From Hydractinia symbiolongicarpus (Eukaryota > Cnidaria > Hydrozoa > Anthoathecata > Hydractiniidae), in the NCBI RefSeq assembly GCF_029227915.1, contig NC_079882.1:29316001-29380000 (forward strand): a stretch of 64,000 nt of DNA. Reading direction: 5' to 3'. A program made the position numbers and the translations under genes. Under the pieces are notes generated by a model, which did not search any database, was not told the origin of the DNA, and worked only from the letters and a program-made list of their open reading frames with translations. This document shows, piece by piece, positions 62,701 through 64,000 of this stretch. Positions within the stretch are counted from its first letter, which is position 1. The number at the start of each line of letters is the position of its first letter.

Positions 62701-63324
62701 CTAATTACTATGTAAAACTTCTTGCTTCATATTTTTAATTTTCATTAATTGTATGTGGTGCATGTTTTTACTATTTTGACCTTTAAACCGTCTGCTGATA
62801 ACGTTACAGAACAAATGTTGTATATCTTATTGCTAAAAAAAGTCATAAATTGCTATTAATACTTGACTTGAATGTAATGTAACCCATTCTTCTCGTGATT
62901 TGAGTTCGTAATCAGCTATTGCTCCTTTAACAAGTTTTCTTAATGCATTGACCATAGACTCTTCAACTTTACCAAGCCAGTCTTCCACATTCCCTCGAGC
63001 TTTTAATCCCTAGAGAAAAAAATTTGTAAAATATATCAGAGTAACAAACATAAAGCACATGTTGATATATTTAGCTGTTATACCTTAGTCAAACCAACTT
63101 GTTCACCTTCAGGTGATATCATTGCTAAAATGTCATTACTCTTAGCAGCTGTGGCAGAGCTGGGACGTTCATTCATTGACTGATCAAGTGCTGCTTGTGG
63201 AGCAGAACCAAATTCCAACTTTGAAATGGCATCAAAGCATTTTTGTAAATGTGGCTGTACAGCATGTGGATTTCTTGTCTGTGATAAAATCTCAAGCAGC
63301 TCATCGTTTGATAGGAAATAAAAT
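32765..63324 (-). CDS. DNAH6: Axonemal dynein heavy chain, DNAH6 type (partial, N-terminal exons beyond right edge)
   Basis: DNAH6 is a single-headed inner-arm dynein motor of motile cilia. I resolve 65 exons from the end of the linker ([19 protein letters not shown], 63324-63084) to TAA at 32765-32767. Their 8866 nt minus one split-codon base is exactly 2955 codons, about 70 percent of the roughly 4150 residues usual for DNAH6. All junctions are GT-AG. Assignment to DNAH6 rather than DNAH1/3/7/12 or the outer-arm chains rests on family-specific wording: [20 protein letters not shown] with [21 protein letters not shown] at AAA1, [13 protein letters not shown] at AAA2, [20 protein letters not shown] in the AAA6 region, and a terminus [12 protein letters not shown]. 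No stop or frame shift is seen, so it should be functional. Introns are mostly 70-900 bp; the two largest (35621-38490 and 41401-43532) are inflated by repeats. Exons are listed by domain in the block entries. Confidence 0.95.
35829..36230 (+). repeat. TGACGTCA repeat family, unit 1 (3'-truncated)
   Basis: Starts ACTAGTCGGTCG, then ACAAAAGAACAATGG, TGCTGACGTCACC, TTTTCGACGAACGC and TTTGCTGACGTCAGCAA, then GCCTTCATCGTATAGATCTT. It matches units 2 and 3 in order but ends before their distal part. Confidence 0.7.
36434..36464 (+). promoter_or_regulatory. CRE plus TATA box before the intronic ORF
   Basis: TGACGTCA at 36434-36441, a perfect CREB/ATF site, lies 15 bp before CTATAAAAA at 36456-36464. 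The spacing suits a TATA-driven core promoter with initiation near 36490. The next ATG opens the 123-codon frame at 36619. A GTGAGT donor-like site follows at 36539. Confidence 0.4.
36619..36990 (+). CDS. Unrecognised 123-residue basic protein, nested in a DNAH6 intron on the opposite strand
   Basis: The frame starts ATGGAAGAACATAG and ends TAA. The product is highly charged: an acidic/basic N-terminal helix ([18 protein letters not shown]), a centre with [17 protein letters not shown], a strongly basic cluster [13 protein letters not shown] that could be a nuclear signal, and a C-terminal helix [21 protein letters not shown] recognise no domain. Its base composition is more GC-rich and codon-like than the surrounding intron, and a CRE and TATA box precede it. 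It sits between repeat units 1 and 2, so it could be a nested host gene, an ORF carried by the repeat array, or a chance frame. The first is somewhat favoured by the promoter layout. Confidence 0.5.
   Translation: MEEHSRIRREMINKPEQATWEVALQEAIIEMQENKNKKSKINMTCGIKRNKVGRYDYLSNDFSDEEQQLRQSEYSPLINNNKKHRRKQRRIGVSERNEIERQVVVRTLRNFAQLQHLHALNFI
37099..37646 (+). repeat. TGACGTCA repeat family, unit 2
   Basis: A 548-bp unit from ACTAGTCATT to just before the next ACTAGTCG. It contains AAAAGAACAATG, TTTGCTGACGTCAGCAA, TTTTGACGAACGCC, two GATCAAGAAATTGTATAGAA copies, GATGACGTCAT and the tail CATCCACTTTGCCTGTTACA. It abuts unit 3 head to tail. Confidence 0.75.
37647..38330 (+). repeat. TGACGTCA repeat family, unit 3
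   Basis: Starts ACTAGTCGATAAAGCCTGTGG with a small hairpin (GTGGAAAAATCCAC), then follows the same word order as unit 2. It carries an extra block, GTTCCGAAACAGATTCGGGG to GGTAACCCACACGG, also present (as complement) in the copy at 59187-59682. Ends CATCCACTTTGCCTGTCACA plus a short tail. Confidence 0.75.
41596..43303 (+). mobile_element. Non-autonomous element with inverted ends and an internal satellite array
   Basis: The left part (41596-41930) is the same 5' module seen at 15262-15580. The centre is a tandem array, and the tail ends in a GC-rich hairpin (CGCCTTCGGGCG). GAATTTCCGCGC at 41620-41631 is the exact reverse complement of GCGCGGAAATTC at 43292-43303, so the element has 12-bp inverted repeats near its ends. 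There is no coding potential. It sits in the DNAH6 intron 41401-43532. The transposon class is undecided: the terminal hairpin recalls Helitron-like elements, the inverted ends recall MITEs. Confidence 0.72.
41940..43135 (+). repeat. Tandem array, about nine copies of a 129-bp unit
   Basis: The word TTTTTGGAC recurs at about 41976, 42104, 42232, 42360, 42490, 42619, 42748, 42877 and 43006, a period of 128-130 bp. Each unit has GTGCCAAATTTTGTC, AAAATAAAGTAGTTTTAAT, GGCCTAAAATGACATTTAGG and ATGTTCAGCATACTTT. Units differ by several bases. Alternating unit variants (GTGGCAAAAAACC and AAGAAATCAAAATTTTCATG) recur every second copy around 42400-42800, which suggests a later two-unit duplication. 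Confidence 0.85.
43533..46290 (-). other. DNAH6: DNAH6 AAA5 and start of AAA6 region
   Basis: Exons 46290-46192, 46006-45875, 45347-44917, 44706-44526, 44024-43845, 43639-43533. The region starts with [39 protein letters not shown] and [18 protein letters not shown] follow. A helical segment ([20 protein letters not shown]) leads to [20 protein letters not shown]. Confidence 0.92.
46763..50744 (-). other. DNAH6: DNAH6 stalk coiled coils and microtubule-binding domain
   Basis: Exons 50744-50590, 50218-50137, 49984-49886, 49238-49113, 48537-48428, 48333-48261, 48156-48067, 47991-47909, 47110-47026, 46915-46763. CC1 runs from [18 protein letters not shown] to [19 protein letters not shown]. The microtubule-binding tip has [20 protein letters not shown] and [22 protein letters not shown]2 runs from [20 protein letters not shown] to [18 protein letters not shown]. 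Heptads keep hydrophobic spacing across the exon joins. Confidence 0.92.
51168..55473 (-). other. DNAH6: DNAH6 AAA3 end and AAA4
   Basis: Exons 55473-55376, 55167-55004, 54801-54670, 54408-54329, 54061-53981, 52863-52713, 52467-52414, 52118-52027, 51824-51669, 51234-51168. P-loop GVGGTGKQS in 54061-53981, VFLFSDTQ Walker B region in 52863-52713, and [20 protein letters not shown] in 51824-51669. The 52864-53980 intron holds no recognisable exon. Confidence 0.93.
55556..58277 (-). other. DNAH6: DNAH6 AAA3
   Basis: Exons 58277-58194, 58050-57826, 57516-57415, 57324-57205, 57054-56907, 56812-56706, 56036-55986, 55910-55779, 55629-55556. P-loop TGTTGVGKS in 57324-57205, Walker [14 protein letters not shown] in 56812-56706, sensor block [19 protein letters not shown] in 55910-55779. 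Confidence 0.93.
58351..61098 (-). other. DNAH6: DNAH6 AAA1 end and AAA2
   Basis: Exons 61098-60827, 60560-60459, 60390-60280, 59953-59864, 59106-59011, 58931-58735, 58450-58351. The AAA2 P-loop GPTGGGKT is in 60390-60280; the Walker B-like [18 protein letters not shown] is in 58931-58735, where aspartate/glutamate catalysis is normally absent and AAA2 binds ATP without hydrolysis. The intron between 59106 and 59864 holds a reverse copy of the TGACGTCA repeat. Confidence 0.93.
59187..59682 (-). repeat. TGACGTCA repeat family, reverse copy
   Basis: On the - strand this reads ACTTGTCGATAAAACATGTGG at its start and ATCCATTGCCTGTCACAGAC at its end, the same head and tail as units 2 and 3 at 37-38 kb. 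It contains TGACGTCA at 59373-59380. The short frame at 59350-59535 is part of it. It lies in the DNAH6 intron 59107-59863. Confidence 0.75.
61170..63324 (-). other. DNAH6: DNAH6 linker end and AAA1 (main ATPase site)
   Basis: Exons 63324-63084, 63009-62863, 62678-62442, 62358-62203, 62129-61830, 61323-61170. The linker end reads [20 protein letters not shown] and IDVHARDI. The AAA1 P-loop GPAGTGKT and Walker [11 protein letters not shown] are in exon 62129-61830, and [20 protein letters not shown] in exon 61323-61170. All residues needed for ATP hydrolysis at the principal site are present. Confidence 0.93.
61501..61537. repeat. AT microsatellite
   Basis: An uninterrupted TA-rich run in a DNAH6 intron; probably length-polymorphic. 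Confidence 0.8.
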
Positions 63325-63539
63325 CTAAAAATAAATTCAGCACCATTTTAGTCTATAACACATTGACATTGAAATATTGACAATGGATACTGTAACACAA
63401 AAAATATTGTCGATGGATACTGTAAGAGAAAAAATTATCATTAGTTTTTCAATATGCATAAAAAATAGAATTTCTTATTGGTGAGGTTCTAAAAATATCT
63501 TGAAGTGTGTTTATTTGCAACTAAACAATGTTACTCATT

Positions 63540-63910
63540 TATCACCGTCATCATTCTTGGCTTAACGTTCGTTTTCCAAATCACCCTCATTAATGACCCT
63601 CTTCCAATCTGATCTAAGCTGTGTTGGATCTAATCTCAAATTACTCTAGATCAAGTCTGTCCTTATTATCTCCTGTCAAGTGTTTCTCTGTCTAACTATC
63701 TATTTATCAAGTCTCTACACTTTCTTACCCAATTATCCTCCTCCATTCTTTTCCAAAGTCCCAACCAACTCAATCTTCTTCTCTGGATAACATCTTAAAT
63801 GATACAGATACCTAGCCTGCTTTTTAGCTCATCTGAACTCTCTCTCTGCTCTCAGACTTCTTACACAGGCCTCATACCTTAATTGACAAGACTCTGCTAG
63901 TCAACAAAGA
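63540..63910 (-). pseudogene. Decayed LINE reverse-transcriptase C-terminus
   Basis: Conceptual translation of the - strand gives, with stops and shifts, DELKSRLGICII, then RRRLSWLGLWKRMEEDNWVR and KCRDL, then a remnant of an RGRPRKTW-like motif. This is the conserved order after the polymerase domain in endonuclease-reverse-transcriptase LINEs (LRWFGHVERM-type motif, then a CRDL-type motif). It lies in the DNAH6 intron upstream of exon 63324. Only the 3' end of the element is visible, and it may extend past the window. Confidence 0.6.
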
Positions 63911-64000
63911 AAGTAACTCTGAACTTTTTCAAAGGTGTTTATAACGCCACATTTAAAACCATACTAAGTAAAATTATGTTAAACTGCTTTCCTCTTGGTT

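Noticed and set aside
32765-63324. Assignment as an outer-arm, DNAH2 or DNAH1/3/7/12 dynein
   Set aside because: Motif wording around AAA1, AAA2, the stalk and the C-terminus matches the DNAH6 class better; still only a judgement by eye.

Overview
This is animal nuclear DNA. It is AT-rich, its genes are split by many short GT-AG introns, and it contains an axonemal dynein gene, a class C GPCR, an FHIP-family gene, and relics of LINEs, a Ty3/Gypsy-type LTR element, SINEs and MITEs. The intron density, the intronless class C receptor and the repeat style fit an early-branching metazoan, most likely a cnidarian. That placement is inference; nothing in the window fixes the species.

Layout from left to right. 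(1) 1-1645, + strand: the last exons of an FHIP1-type gene (FTS-Hook-FHIP adaptor). (2) 2737-3213: a foldback MITE. (3) 3433-5715, - strand: a single-exon class C GPCR with a poor cysteine-rich linker. (4) 7249-13013, - strand: PAN3 in 13 exons, which I joined into one 581-codon frame. (5) 13.4-19.2 kb: a repeat graveyard with a gag-like relic, a decayed LINE reverse transcriptase, two dispersed repeat families and hAT-like ends. (6) 19942-29019, - strand: ST13/Hip in 14 exons (392 codons); its first intron holds an internally deleted LTR retroelement with target duplication and a MITE with an 8-bp duplication. (7) 29371-31206, + strand: an ATOX1-type copper chaperone in 3 exons, head-to-head with ST13. 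(8) 32765-63324, - strand and running off the right edge: the C-terminal 2954 codons of an inner-arm axonemal dynein heavy chain of the DNAH6 class, in 65 exons that join without a frame break.

The genes are housekeeping or ciliary and do not form a functional cluster. ST13 and ATOX1 share a 351-bp divergent promoter region with a heat-shock-like element on the ST13 side. ATOX1 and DNAH6 converge.

The least explained material lies in the dynein introns. Intron 35621-38490 contains head-to-tail copies of a roughly 550-bp repeat carrying eight TGACGTCA palindromes, and between them a 123-codon opposite-strand ORF preceded by a CRE and a TATA box. Intron 41401-43532 contains an element with 12-bp inverted ends and about nine copies of a 129-bp satellite unit. 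Exon borders were placed by hand from splice signals, protein similarity and phase. The three complete multi-exon genes and the dynein segment each sum to an exact multiple of three after allowing for the one split codon at the dynein's open edge.
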